DNA from: Pseudomonas sp. 8O
GTDB lineage: Bacteria; Pseudomonadota; Gammaproteobacteria; Pseudomonadales; Pseudomonadaceae
NCBI RefSeq assembly: GCF_902506495.1
Contig: NZ_LR733265.1
Span: forward strand, 1,136,868 to 1,200,867
Direction: 5' to 3'
DNA: 64,000 nt
The notes under the pieces were generated by a model. The model saw nothing but the letters and a program-made list of their open reading frames with translations. It did not search any database and had not been told where the DNA came from. Below, one piece after another: positions 54,622-63,331 of this stretch (positions within the stretch are counted from its first letter, which is position 1; every line of letters begins with the position of its first letter). A program made the translations under genes and the position numbers.

Positions 54622-55866
54622 CTACCAGGGCAACCAGCCACCGAGCACCAGCCACAGCCCGGCCACCGTCATGCTCAGCAACGTCACCGGCACGCCGCTG
54701 CGCGCGTAATCGACGAAACCAAGCCTGACGCCCTGACGCTTCGCCCCTTCGGCAACGATCAGGTTGACCACGCTGCCAATCAGCAGGAGGTTGCCGGCCA
54801 GGGTCGACATCACCGCCAGGCCAATCAGCACCGAATGCGACAGTTCCGGCATCAGGCCCAGCAGCAGCACCACGAACGGCACGTTGCCGATCAGGTTGCC
54901 TGCCACCAGGGATGAAGTCGCCAGCGAGATCACGCCCTGCGGCAACAGGCCATGTTCGGCCATCCAGGCGGCGCCCTGCGCCAGTTGCGGCAACTGCAGA
55001 GCGGCGCCGCTGACCAGGAACAAGCCCACGAACAGCAACAGCAGGTTCCAGTCCACCTTGTTCACGTAGTCGCGGCTGTCCACCCGCCGCGACACCATCA
55101 CCAGCACCGCAATCAGCAGCGCCGATAACTCACGCGGCAACGCCGTGGCGAACAGCGCCAGCAGCGCCAGGCTGGCCAGCAGCGGCTTCAGATAGCTGTG
55201 TGCGCCATAGATATGCTCGAGGGGCGTATCGTCAGCGGCCAACGGCCTGGCTTCACCCCAACGATGGCGCCACTGCAGCCAGATCACTGCGTAAACGATG
55301 GCCATCGCGACCACGGCAGGTGGCCCGGCCACAGCCACATAACCCCAGAAATCCAGGGCACCAGCCTGACCAATGAGGATGTTCTGTGGATTACCGATCA
55401 GGCTCGCCGCCGAACCCGCGTTGCACGACAGCGCCAGCGCCAGGAGAAACGGCCGGGGCTCCAGCCCGCGCAGGTGCAGGCTGCGACACAACAGCGGGGT
55501 CAGGGCGAAGGCGACGATATCGTTGACCAGCACCGCCGAGAGCAAGCCGCCCAGCAGCACCACGCCGAACAACAGCACTGCCGGGCGCTCGGCATGCTCG
55601 GTCAGGTAGCGGTTGAGCCAGGCATACACACCGGAAAAATCGAACTGCGCGGAAATCAGCATCAGCGCCAACAGCAGCAACAACGCGCCAGGATCGAGAT
55701 GATGGGCCGCGTTCTCCATGCTCAGCGCACCGCTGACCAACAGCAGAACGGCAGCACAACAGGCGATCCAGCTGCGGTCGATACGCAAGCCGCGGATGCC
55801 GCCGGCAGCCATGCCCAGATAGGTGAGGACGAACAGGCCAATGGTCAGCCAGGCTGCGAAAGTCAT
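54622..55866 (-). CDS. ArsB/NhaD-type anion permease (YbiR-like)
   Basis: 414 residues, about eleven hydrophobic helices. Ion transporter superfamily stretches: LLLLLALMLISAQFDFSGVY, LLGGLLSAVLVNDIVAFALT, LLCRSLHLRG and SCNAGSAASLIGNPQNILIG (the substrate-site NPQN motif), repeated as LVAGNLIGNVPFVVLLLG. No arsenic genes are adjacent, so arsenite export is not assumed. Fourth transporter of this broad type in an 8.5 kb stretch. Confidence 0.85.
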   Translation of the reverse strand: MTFAAWLTIGLFVLTYLGMAAGGIRGLRIDRSWIACCAAVLLLVSGALSMENAAHHLDPGALLLLLALMLISAQFDFSGVYAWLNRYLTEHAERPAVLLFGVVLLGGLLSAVLVNDIVAFALTPLLCRSLHLRGLEPRPFLLALALSCNAGSAASLIGNPQNILIGQAGALDFWGYVAVAGPPAVVAMAIVYAVIWLQWRHRWGEARPLAADDTPLEHIYGAHSYLKPLLASLALLALFATALPRELSALLIAVLVMVSRRVDSRDYVNKVDWNLLLLFVGLFLVSGAALQLPQLAQGAAWMAEHGLLPQGVISLATSSLVAGNLIGNVPFVVLLLGLMPELSHSVLIGLAVMSTLAGNLLLIGSVVNLIVAEGAKRQGVRLGFVDYARSGVPVTLLSMTVAGLWLVLGGWLPW

Positions 55867-55988
55867 GCGCGATTCACCCGAACGGATGCATGGGATAAGC
55901 CGCGCAATCTAGCGAGCCCGACGCGACACGGGAATAGCACGCCGCATTTTTTATGGCCGTTGCCAAACCCTGCCGAAGCAGGCCAACC

Positions 55989-56050
55989 CGTAGCCCGGAT
56001 GCAATCCGGGGCAGCCGTACCAGGCATTCCCGGATTGCATCCGGGCTACG
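55989..56050. repeat. REP pair: 22-base perfect inverted repeat
   Basis: CGTAGCCCGGATGCAATCCG plus GG (55989-56010) is repeated exactly inverted at 56029-56050, 18 bases apart. Each half is itself a CCCGGAT/ATCCGGG hairpin with GTAG foot. Confidence 0.75.
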
Positions 56051-56052
56051 AA

Positions 56053-56595
56053 TCAGCGAATGAAACCGCGGCTGATCTCGCGAAACTGCTCGGTACCGGC
56101 ACGCTCCAGCCACTCGAAGGCGACCATCTCGCGCGAGACGATCACCGCCCCGGCACGCTCCATGCGCGCCAGGCCCAGCGCCTTGTCACGTGGCCGACGC
56201 GAACCCACGGCCTCCTCGACCACGAACACTTCACGTCCGGCTGCCAGCAGGCCGAGTACCGTCTGCAGTACGCAGACATGCGTTTCCGTGCCACAGACGA
56301 TGAACTGCTGGCGCTCCCCCCCCGGCAAGTCGAACAGCCCTGCTCCTGCGGTCGCCGAGAAATGAATCTTCTCCCGCAGCCCCTCGCCCGGCAGCAGCTC
56401 ATGCAGGCCCGCCTCGGTATAGCCCAAGCCCTTGGGATACTGCTCGGTCGCGATCACCGGCACGTGCAGACTCTGCGCCACACGCACCAGCCACGAGGCC
56501 TGTTCGATCACTGCCGCGCCGCCATCGATGGCCGGCAGCAGTCGCTCCTGCAGGTCGATGACCAACAGGGTGGAATCCTTCGCTCGCATCAGCAT
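56053..56595 (-). CDS. Isochorismatase-family hydrolase
   Basis: 180 residues from ATG 56595 (GGAG seven bases upstream). Cysteine hydrolase fold: LLVIDLQERLLPAI with catalytic Asp, EQYPKGLGYTEA, lysine in GLREKIHFSAT, and the nucleophile in FIVCGTETHVCVLQTVLGLL. Related to YcaC-type hydrolases. Substrate unknown. It starts at the sbcC stop, so it is probably cotranscribed with sbcC. Confidence 0.88.
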   Translation of the reverse strand: MLMRAKDSTLLVIDLQERLLPAIDGGAAVIEQASWLVRVAQSLHVPVIATEQYPKGLGYTEAGLHELLPGEGLREKIHFSATAGAGLFDLPGGERQQFIVCGTETHVCVLQTVLGLLAAGREVFVVEEAVGSRRPRDKALGLARMERAGAVIVSREMVAFEWLERAGTEQFREISRGFIR

Positions 56596-56597
56596 CA

Positions 56598-59500
56598 CTA
56601 CGCTCCTTCCTTCACCGCAAAACGCGCGTCTAGCCGGCTGTAGCCCAGGCCAACGCCCTTGTGCACCCGCAGTTGCACGGGAATACGTTCCTTCATCGCC
56701 TCGACATGGCTGATCACACCGATGGTCTTGCCGCTGGCGTTGAGGTTGTCCAGCGCATCCAGGGCCACCTCCAGGGTTTCGCCGTCGAGGGTGCCGAAGC
56801 CTTCATCGAGAAACAGCGAATCGATGCTGGTCTTGTGGCTGACCAGGTCGGACAGCGCCAGCGCCAGCGCCAGACTCACCAGAAAGCTTTCGCCACCGGA
56901 CAGCGTGCGGCAGTCACGCGCCACATCGGCCTGCCAGGTGTCGCACACCTCCAGCTCCAGCTCGCCGCTGCCCTTGCGCGCCAACTGATAACGCCCGTGC
57001 AGCCGCGTCAGTTGGCGGTTGGCCAGGTGGATCAGGTGATCGAGGGTCAGCCCCTGGGCGAACTTGCGAAACTTGGCGCCGTCGGCCGAGCCAATCAGGC
57101 CGTTGAGTTGTTGCCAGAGGGCGTGCTCACCCTCCTGCGCGTCGATCTCGGCGAACAGCGCCTGCTGGCTGCTGCGCCGTGCATCGTCGGCCTGCAACTG
57201 CGCGCGCAACTCGCCCTGGCGCTGGCTCAGTGCACGCAATTCGCTCTGCAGTAGATGCAGCTGCTCGTCCAGTTCGCCAAGCGCCAGCTCGGTCTGCGGC
57301 ATGGCGGCGAGCTGCTGCAACTGCGCGTCGGCGGCAGCCAACAGCGTCGATGCCTCGGTCAGGGTTCGCTCCACACCTGCCTGCAACGCCAGCAGACGCG
57401 TTCGCTCATCCTCCTCCAGCAGCGCGGCGAGAAACGCCGCAAGATCGCTGAAAGGACTGGCCGTCAGTGCCTGCAGCCAATGCTGCTCGGCCTCGCTCGA
57501 GCGTTGCTGCAATTGCTGTAGCACTGTGCGCTGACTCTGCTCGCGACCGCGCAAGGCATCACTTTCACGCTGGGCACTGGCCAGGGCGTTGGCGGCCTCA
57601 TTCAACGCCAGCTCCGGCCGTGCCGACGACTCGGGCTCAGCCAGGGTCATCGCACCTTCGTTCTGCCAGCGCTGTTGCCAGTGCTCGGCCTGTGCCTCTG
57701 CTTCAGCGAGCAAGCGCTGCGCCTCGCGCTGCTGCTCCTGCAACTGCTGGTCCCGCGCCTGGGCCTGCTGCCAGTCGCGCCAGGTACTTTCCTGTTCGGC
57801 CAACCAGGCAACGGCGTCCGCCGGCAACTCCGTGGCAAAGCCTGCAAGACTGCTCAGCAGCGTCCGCTGGCGGTGCTGCAACTCCTGCTCCAGATGCTGC
57901 AGGCGCTCGCCCTGCTCGGTTTGTCGCGCCTGCAGGTTCTCCTCATCACGCGCCAGTAGCGCCTGGCGCTGCTGCGCATCGGCTACGGCATGCTCGGCCA
58001 CCTCGCGGTCACTACGCGCCTGCGCCAGTTGCGCCTGCCCAGCCTCGACCGAGGCGAGTCGCGCCTGCAGATGCGTCAGACTCTGCTCATGCTGGCGCTG
58101 CAGTTCGCGCAAATCGGCACCGTCAGTAACCTGCAGGGCCTGCTCGCTCAGTTGCTGCTGCCACTGCGCGTCCTGCTGAGCGGCTTGCTGACTTGCCTGC
58201 TCCAGTTGCTGCTGCATCTGAGCGATCTGCGTCGCCAGGCGGGTCAGCTCGTCACGCAGGGTGCCGCCCTGGCTTTCCAGTTGCGCCAGTTCGTTGCGGC
58301 ACTGTTCCAGCGCCTGGCGCGTGGCGGAGACGTTGAGCGCCTGGTACTGACTGACCGCCGGATGCTCGTGCGAACCACACAACGGGCAGGCTTCGCCCGG
58401 CTGCAGCTGGGCGCGGTAGGCTTCCAGATCCTGAATGCGCTGTTCCTGCTCCAGCAGCTTTTCCTTGTCGGCCTGCTGTTGCTTGAGCGCCTTGTAACGC
58501 TCGCGCAGGCCGGTGATTTCATCGTTCTTGCTGGCGTGCTGTACCTGCAACTGAGCCAGACGCGGGGTCAGTTCGGCGACCTGGGCGGCCGTTTGCTCAC
58601 GGACCAGCGCCAGTTGCTCCAGGCGATCCAACGCGCGCCCCTGCACTTGCAACTGCTGCCAACGCTGACGCAGCCCAGCCTCGTCGCCCTCCCCGAGTAA
58701 TGCCTGCAGTTCGCTGTGCTGCCCGGCTTCGCTGGTACGCGCGGCCTCCAGGCGCTTCAGCGCGTCGGCCTGCTGCGCACCGAGCTGATCACGCTGGCGC
58801 TGCAAGGCGGCGAGCTGTTCACGCTCCTGCGACAAGCGCGCGTGCAACGCCTGTTGCTCCTTGAGCAGTTGCCCATGCTGATCGAACTGCGCACGCCAGC
58901 CGCCAAGCAATTCGCCCAGACGCTCCTGCTGCGGTGCACTGCTGAGACGTGCACGCAGGGTTTCGCGTTGTCTGACCAGCCCCTGCAGCTGCGCCTGACG
59001 CAAGCTCAGGCATTGCTGGGCATAGCGGCTGGCCAGCCAGAGTTGCTGGTGCTCGCGTTCACTGCTGTGGCGTTGTTGCTGGTGCAGGTCATCCAGCGCC
59101 TGCTGCGCCTGTTGCCTGTCTTGTTGCACTTGCTGCCAGGCCAGGTACAGCGGCTGCAATCGCGCTGCCGGCTCACTGACGGCCAGACGCTGCAGTTCAC
59201 CGGCCGCATCCTGACGCGCCTGCTGGGCCCGTTCCAGTCCCAATCGAGCCTGCTCCCGCTGCTGTTCAGCCTGCTGCAGCGCTTCACGCCAGCGACGCTG
59301 GGCCTGCAGAGCTTGCTGCCGGGCCAACAGCGGGGGCTCGTTCTGGCTCAGGCGCTGATGCTCGGCCTGCAGCTCGGCGCGCTGCGCCTCGTCGAGCAAC
59401 TCCATGCCCTGTGCGCGGCTTTTAAGCAGATTGAGCGCCTGTTCGGCGGCTTTGGTGCGCTCGTAGACCTGCTGGGAAATCTGCCCGTACACCTCGGTGC

Positions 59501-60032
59501 CGGTCAGCTCCTCCAGCAGCTCCGCGCGCTGGTTGGCATTGGCTTCGAGAAACGCCGCGAAACCGCCCTGGGCCAGCAGCATGGACTTGGTGAAGCGCTC
59601 GAAATCCAGGCCGGTCAGCTCGGCAGTCAGGCTCTCCTTTTCGCGAATCTTGTCGGTGAGGATTTCGCCATCGGCGATACGCGCCAGCTCGACCTTGGGC
59701 GCCTGCAGCGCGCCGTCCACCTTGTCGCGCGCACGGCGCTGGCTCCAGAAGGCGCGATAGCCCTGCCCCTTGACCTCGAACTCGACCTCGGCCAGGCAGT
59801 CGGCGGTGTGCCGCGTCATCAGTTCGTTGCCACTGGCCGACAGCGTGCTCATGCGCGGCGTGCGGTGATACAGGGCCAGGCAGATGGCGTCGAGCAGCGT
59901 AGTCTTGCCCGCGCCGGTCGGCCCGGTAATGGCGAACAGGCCACTACCGGCGAAAGGCTCGGCAGCGAAGTCGATCTTCCACTCGCCCTTGAGGGAATTG
60001 AGGTTCTTGAGGCGCAGGCTGAGGATTTTCAT
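56598..60032 (-). CDS. sbcC: Exonuclease subunit SbcC (Rad50-like ATPase)
   Basis: 1144 residues. Walker A in AITGPTGAGKTTLLDAICLA near 35-45, long coiled coils rich in Gln/Arg/Ala, zinc-hook CPLC at about residue 547 (GEACPLCGSHEHPAVSQY), ABC signature LSGGESFLVSLALALALSDL and Walker B SLFLDEGFGTLDGETL. Works with SbcD to open hairpins and trim DNA ends. Unusually, sbcD is not the adjacent gene: it lies 3.3 kb upstream. Confidence 0.96.
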   Translation of the reverse strand: MKILSLRLKNLNSLKGEWKIDFAAEPFAGSGLFAITGPTGAGKTTLLDAICLALYHRTPRMSTLSASGNELMTRHTADCLAEVEFEVKGQGYRAFWSQRRARDKVDGALQAPKVELARIADGEILTDKIREKESLTAELTGLDFERFTKSMLLAQGGFAAFLEANANQRAELLEELTGTEVYGQISQQVYERTKAAEQALNLLKSRAQGMELLDEAQRAELQAEHQRLSQNEPPLLARQQALQAQRRWREALQQAEQQREQARLGLERAQQARQDAAGELQRLAVSEPAARLQPLYLAWQQVQQDRQQAQQALDDLHQQQRHSSEREHQQLWLASRYAQQCLSLRQAQLQGLVRQRETLRARLSSAPQQERLGELLGGWRAQFDQHGQLLKEQQALHARLSQEREQLAALQRQRDQLGAQQADALKRLEAARTSEAGQHSELQALLGEGDEAGLRQRWQQLQVQGRALDRLEQLALVREQTAAQVAELTPRLAQLQVQHASKNDEITGLRERYKALKQQQADKEKLLEQEQRIQDLEAYRAQLQPGEACPLCGSHEHPAVSQYQALNVSATRQALEQCRNELAQLESQGGTLRDELTRLATQIAQMQQQLEQASQQAAQQDAQWQQQLSEQALQVTDGADLRELQRQHEQSLTHLQARLASVEAGQAQLAQARSDREVAEHAVADAQQRQALLARDEENLQARQTEQGERLQHLEQELQHRQRTLLSSLAGFATELPADAVAWLAEQESTWRDWQQAQARDQQLQEQQREAQRLLAEAEAQAEHWQQRWQNEGAMTLAEPESSARPELALNEAANALASAQRESDALRGREQSQRTVLQQLQQRSSEAEQHWLQALTASPFSDLAAFLAALLEEDERTRLLALQAGVERTLTEASTLLAAADAQLQQLAAMPQTELALGELDEQLHLLQSELRALSQRQGELRAQLQADDARRSSQQALFAEIDAQEGEHALWQQLNGLIGSADGAKFRKFAQGLTLDHLIHLANRQLTRLHGRYQLARKGSGELELEVCDTWQADVARDCRTLSGGESFLVSLALALALSDLVSHKTSIDSLFLDEGFGTLDGETLEVALDALDNLNASGKTIGVISHVEAMKERIPVQLRVHKGVGLGYSRLDARFAVKEGA

Positions 60033-60091
60033 GCACAGGTCGTAAGCCGTTGGAGGCGGTCATTCTGGCATATCCGCCCCTACGTAAAGGC

Positions 60092-60457
60092 TCAGTCGCG
60101 GCAATAACCCTCACCGCTGCGCACGGTCAGGCAATTCTGTTTATCCAGTAGCCATTTCATGCCGGTGGCTTCACCGTCGGTGGCGCTGATGCTCTCCACC
60201 ACGCCATCGCGCACGAAGACGATCTTCGCCCCCTGCGCACGGCCGACGAAGCGGCGCGGGCCGTCGAGGTTGGCGATGGTCAGACGGTAGTCGGCCGGCG
60301 TGCCACTGATATCCAGGTAGGTACCTTCGGGCCCGTTCCAGCGCCCCAGCCATTGCTCGGTCACCCTGACGTCCTGCTCGCCGGACGACCTGGCGCAGCC
60401 GGATAGCAGCAGGGGAACGGCCGCAGCCGCGAGAAGAAAGTGCGCAGTTCTGTGCAT
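60092..60457 (-). CDS. Hypothetical lipoprotein
   Basis: 121 residues from ATG 60457 (GGAG about seven bases upstream). Signal peptide ending in lipobox VPLLLSGC, then SSGEQDVRVTEQWLGRWNGP and a beta-rich body (YLDISGTPADYRLTIANLDG), with two further Cys near the C-terminus (NCLTVRSGEGYC). No family recognised. Located between the diguanylate cyclase and sbcC genes. Confidence 0.75.
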   Translation of the reverse strand: MHRTAHFLLAAAAVPLLLSGCARSSGEQDVRVTEQWLGRWNGPEGTYLDISGTPADYRLTIANLDGPRRFVGRAQGAKIVFVRDGVVESISATDGEATGMKWLLDKQNCLTVRSGEGYCRD

Positions 60458-60525
60458 GACGCTCTCCACAGGAAGGGTTAGCCGTTTCGACCAGAGCCGC
60501 ACATGAGCGGTTCAGGCCCAAGCGC

Positions 60526-61647
60526 TTACAGCATCTCGATACGGTCGCGGCCTCTGGCCTTGGCGCGGTACATCGCCTGGTCCGCCCGCTCCATCAGGCT
60601 GTCCAGGCTCTCGCCAGGGCGATACTCGGCAATGCCGAAACTGGCGCTCTTGCGTTGCACCCGGTCGAACGAAAAACCGTTGATACGCTTCTGCAGGGCC
60701 TGCACAGCCTGCTCTGCATGAGCCGCATCGGTCTCCGGCAGGATGATGAGAAACTCCTCGCCGCCAAGCCGCCCGACCTTGTCCATCACTCGCACACCGT
60801 CGCGCAGCAGGCCGGCGAACTGGCGCAGCACGCTGTCCCCCACCGCATGGCCATGAGTATCGTTGACGCTCTTGAAGTGGTCGATATCGATCAGCACCAC
60901 CGAAAACGGCGTGCCATAACGATTGGTCCGCGCCACTTCCTCGATCAGAAAACGCAGGGTACGCGAACGATTCCACAGCCCGGTCAGGCTGTCGACACTG
61001 GCGCTGAGGGCCAGGCTGTCCTGATGCAGGAACATGTGTTTGTGCGCCTTTTCCAGAAGAAAGGCGCTGAGCAGGCCAAAGGAGAACGAAGCGAGAATCC
61101 AGATCAGGTGCAGGCGCTGCATGCCGGGGGTCAGCGAGTGCTCGAGCGTGACCAGCAAAATCGCCGCCAGAGACAACAACGCGGTAGCCATGGCACGCCT
61201 GAGCGTCAGCCCGGAGATGGCGAATGTCCACATCAGGTTGAGATAGATCTCCGGCGCGTAGAAGGCGAAACGCGGTGAGCCGAAATTGAAGTAGAGATTG
61301 GACAGCACCGAGATGATGGGCGCGAGTGACAGCAACCCCAGCATCAACGGCTGCCGCCTTGGTTGAAAACTCAGCAGCCCGATAGCCAGCAACGCTGCCG
61401 GTACCAGCAACGCATGCACGATGAACCGCGCGAGAGGCTGATCGGTTTCGACGTTCTGCTCGATGGCGGCGTAGATCAGATACAGCGCCATGGTCAGAAA
61501 AGCCACGTAGCGAATCTGCGGAATCTTCGCCTGTAGATACCAGCACGCAAACCCCTGCCGAGTCGCATCCGGCACTCCATGCAAAGGGTCAAGCGCACGC
61601 AGCAAGCTATTGAACGACGGCACTTCGCTCCCCTGTCGAATGGCCAC
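60526..61647 (-). CDS. Membrane-bound GGDEF diguanylate cyclase
   Basis: 373 residues. About six membrane helices (YVAFLTMALYLIYAAIE, FIVHALLVPAALLAIGLLSF, LILL-type segments to about 185) precede a GGDEF domain from about 215: VDSLTGLWNRSRTLRFLIEE, DIDHFKSVNDTHGHAVGD, and active-site GGEEF. RVMD five residues before GGEEF is an intact RxxD inhibitory site. It should make cyclic di-GMP. Start codon GTG at 61647. Confidence 0.92.
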   Translation of the reverse strand: MAIRQGSEVPSFNSLLRALDPLHGVPDATRQGFACWYLQAKIPQIRYVAFLTMALYLIYAAIEQNVETDQPLARFIVHALLVPAALLAIGLLSFQPRRQPLMLGLLSLAPIISVLSNLYFNFGSPRFAFYAPEIYLNLMWTFAISGLTLRRAMATALLSLAAILLVTLEHSLTPGMQRLHLIWILASFSFGLLSAFLLEKAHKHMFLHQDSLALSASVDSLTGLWNRSRTLRFLIEEVARTNRYGTPFSVVLIDIDHFKSVNDTHGHAVGDSVLRQFAGLLRDGVRVMDKVGRLGGEEFLIILPETDAAHAEQAVQALQKRINGFSFDRVQRKSASFGIAEYRPGESLDSLMERADQAMYRAKARGRDRIEML

Positions 61648-61707
61648 TATTCACAGCATAGAACGCTTGTCGCATCGGAAGCGATGCAGGCTTCACTCAA
61701 TCGCCTG

Positions 61708-62313
61708 TCAAACCACGCCAGCCAGATTTATCCGAGCCTGTGCCTCGTAGCGCGTCCTGAAATGATCCGTGTTGTAAATCATCGAGCGCGCCAGAAATGA
61801 CTTCAGAACGCTGCGCCGCTTGATGCGGTACACAAGGCCCGGCACCCAGGCGTACTCGGCACGCACCTGGGCGTCGTACTCGGCGAAACGCTCCGGCGTG
61901 GCGCCGAGAATGGCCAGGTCGATATCCACCAGCAACTGCTCATCCGGCTCGCCCGGCGTCGCATCATGCCGGGTGACCATGATCAGTCGTTCGACCCGCG
62001 CCAACGTCGCCTGGCTGGCCTGACAGCTCGCGAGCACCCGGATGGCCCAATCCGCACTCTGGCGCTCGTTGTTCTTGCCGCGCACGTCGTAGATGGCGTC
62101 ATGGAACCAGAGCGCAATGGCCACCTCGCCCGGCTGCTGCGCCAAGTGCCGCGCCTGATCGAAATGCATCAGGCATTCGCGCAGGTGTTGCAGCGAGTGA
62201 TAGTGCCGCTGCGGTTCCTCGTAGGCACGAACGAGTTGTTCGAACAGACCTGGCGGAGGCTGCAGGCCCAGGTCTGACCAGGCGCTGGCCCAGGATGATG
62301 GGAGAAGAGTCAT
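61708..62313 (-). CDS. Predicted HD-superfamily metal-dependent protein
   Basis: 201 residues. RAYEEPQRHYHSLQHLRECL and ALWFHDAIYDVRGKNNERQS give the H...HD pattern of the family of predicted HD phosphohydrolases; RLIMVTRHDATPGEPDEQLL and VDIDLAILGATPERF follow. Substrate unknown. Codirectional with the GGDEF gene 60 bases downstream. Confidence 0.82.
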   Translation of the reverse strand: MTLLPSSWASAWSDLGLQPPPGLFEQLVRAYEEPQRHYHSLQHLRECLMHFDQARHLAQQPGEVAIALWFHDAIYDVRGKNNERQSADWAIRVLASCQASQATLARVERLIMVTRHDATPGEPDEQLLVDIDLAILGATPERFAEYDAQVRAEYAWVPGLVYRIKRRSVLKSFLARSMIYNTDHFRTRYEAQARINLAGVV

Positions 62314-62361
62314 TTAGGGTATCGATAGCGCTTGGCCAAGCGAGCGGTTTTGACGCATTTA

Positions 62362-62847
62362 TTATACCGATTCATATTCGGCGGTATTTTTTAGCTCACG
62401 CTTCTTTCCGCTGAATGACTCAAACAAATATTTGTGGCTGCCAAGGCCATATTCATCCGTTCGTTTTCCATATGATTGAACCCATTCGATTAGGTTATTT
62501 AAGTTCTCATCTTGCTCTTCGATGGAATTGAATTTTTCAGGCTCCCAGGGCCTTGAGCGACAGTGAGCAATACATGTATCCACCCCTGGATTCAGAAATA
62601 CAAGCTCCTCGCACTCATCTAGAACAGCTTTGATTATGTTGGCATAACAGCCCTCAATGACCCAGCTATCATGTGACTGTATAAACTTCTTAACATCAGC
62701 GATGCTTTCTTTGAGCGGGCGTCGCTCCGCACCGTTATGAAATGCAACTTCATCCAGTGATAAGCGTGCAGCGGGTTCTCTAGCGATAATTTTTTTAGAG
62801 AGCGTGCTCTTTCCTGAGCCGGCATTTCCAAGAAGTATGAGCTTCAT
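62362..62847 (-). CDS. P-loop kinase-like protein (adenylate/shikimate kinase-like fold)
   Basis: 161 residues. Walker A GNAGSGKST at 7-15 (MKLILLGNAGSGKSTLSKKI), then LSLDEVAFHNGAERRPLKES and WVIEGCYANIIKAVLDECEE, resembling small nucleotide or resistance-associated AAA kinases. Base composition is clearly AT-richer than the neighbours, suggesting acquisition by transfer. No partner gene recognised. Confidence 0.78.
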   Translation of the reverse strand: MKLILLGNAGSGKSTLSKKIIAREPAARLSLDEVAFHNGAERRPLKESIADVKKFIQSHDSWVIEGCYANIIKAVLDECEELVFLNPGVDTCIAHCRSRPWEPEKFNSIEEQDENLNNLIEWVQSYGKRTDEYGLGSHKYLFESFSGKKRELKNTAEYESV

Positions 62848-63010
62848 GAGTTTTCTTCTCGATTATCACGATCAAGCCAACGAGCAGGCAAAAGCGTAGC
62901 TTCTGACTGCCCAGCGAGCGAAGTGAGCGGCAGTTGAGTGCTGTAATGGACTCTCCCCGCGCCACGGTTCTATACCAAGGCGTTGAGGGTTGAAGATTGG
63001 GAGAGCTGCC

Positions 63011-63231
63011 ATGAAACGAATTGCAGTTGATCTGGCCAAGCCCGTTTTACCAAGTTGCCGAGAGTGTCCCTTCCGGCCAGGTGGTGCAGCGCAAGCGACT
63101 GAACCGAGAGGCGTTCTGGCGATATATACAGGAGCAGGCCGAGCCGGTCGAGTCGGTGATGTAGGCCTGCGGCACTGCGCCTTACTGGGGCGCTTCGCGC
63201 AATCGCTTGGTCATCAGGTCACGCTGCTGCA
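63011..63231 (+). pseudogene. IS110/IS1111-family transposase remnant
   Basis: MKRIAVDLAK opens at ATG 63011, the family's first acidic motif. After an extra T in GTTTTACC the homology shifts frame (YQVAESVPSGQVVQRKRLNR, then EAFWRYIQEQAEPVESVM), meets TAG, continues ACGTAPYWG, then shifts back (GRFAQSLGHQVTLLQ). About 70 codons of a protein normally near 340 remain. The DNA just upstream (TGGACTCTCCCC near 62948) may be part of the IS left end. The rest of the gap 62848-63331 shows only this remnant and a REP copy. Confidence 0.75.
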
Positions 63232-63296
63232 GCGATGGAGTCAGCCCGCTGGGTTGAGGGCAGCAGGCGCTTGGCCGGAGTGTCGCGACGGCCGTT

Positions 63297-63318
63297 CCCG
63301 GATTGCATCCGGGCTACG
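63297..63318. repeat. REP half-element, CGTAGCCCGGAT family
   Basis: CCCGGATTGCATCCGGGCTA plus CG, identical over 22 bases to the right arm at 56029-56050. It lies 13 bases after the sbcD stop on the minus strand. Confidence 0.65.
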
Positions 63319-63331
63319 GAGGTCTGCGCCG

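Noticed and set aside
54622..55866. Arsenite efflux pump assignment for the ArsB/NhaD-type permease
   Set aside because: No arsR, arsC or arsH is near, and the fold family is broad, so arsenic was not assigned.
58716..60107. 463-codon plus-strand ORF opposite sbcC
   Set aside because: Leu/Gln-rich antisense of the SbcC coiled coil; no start or motif of its own.
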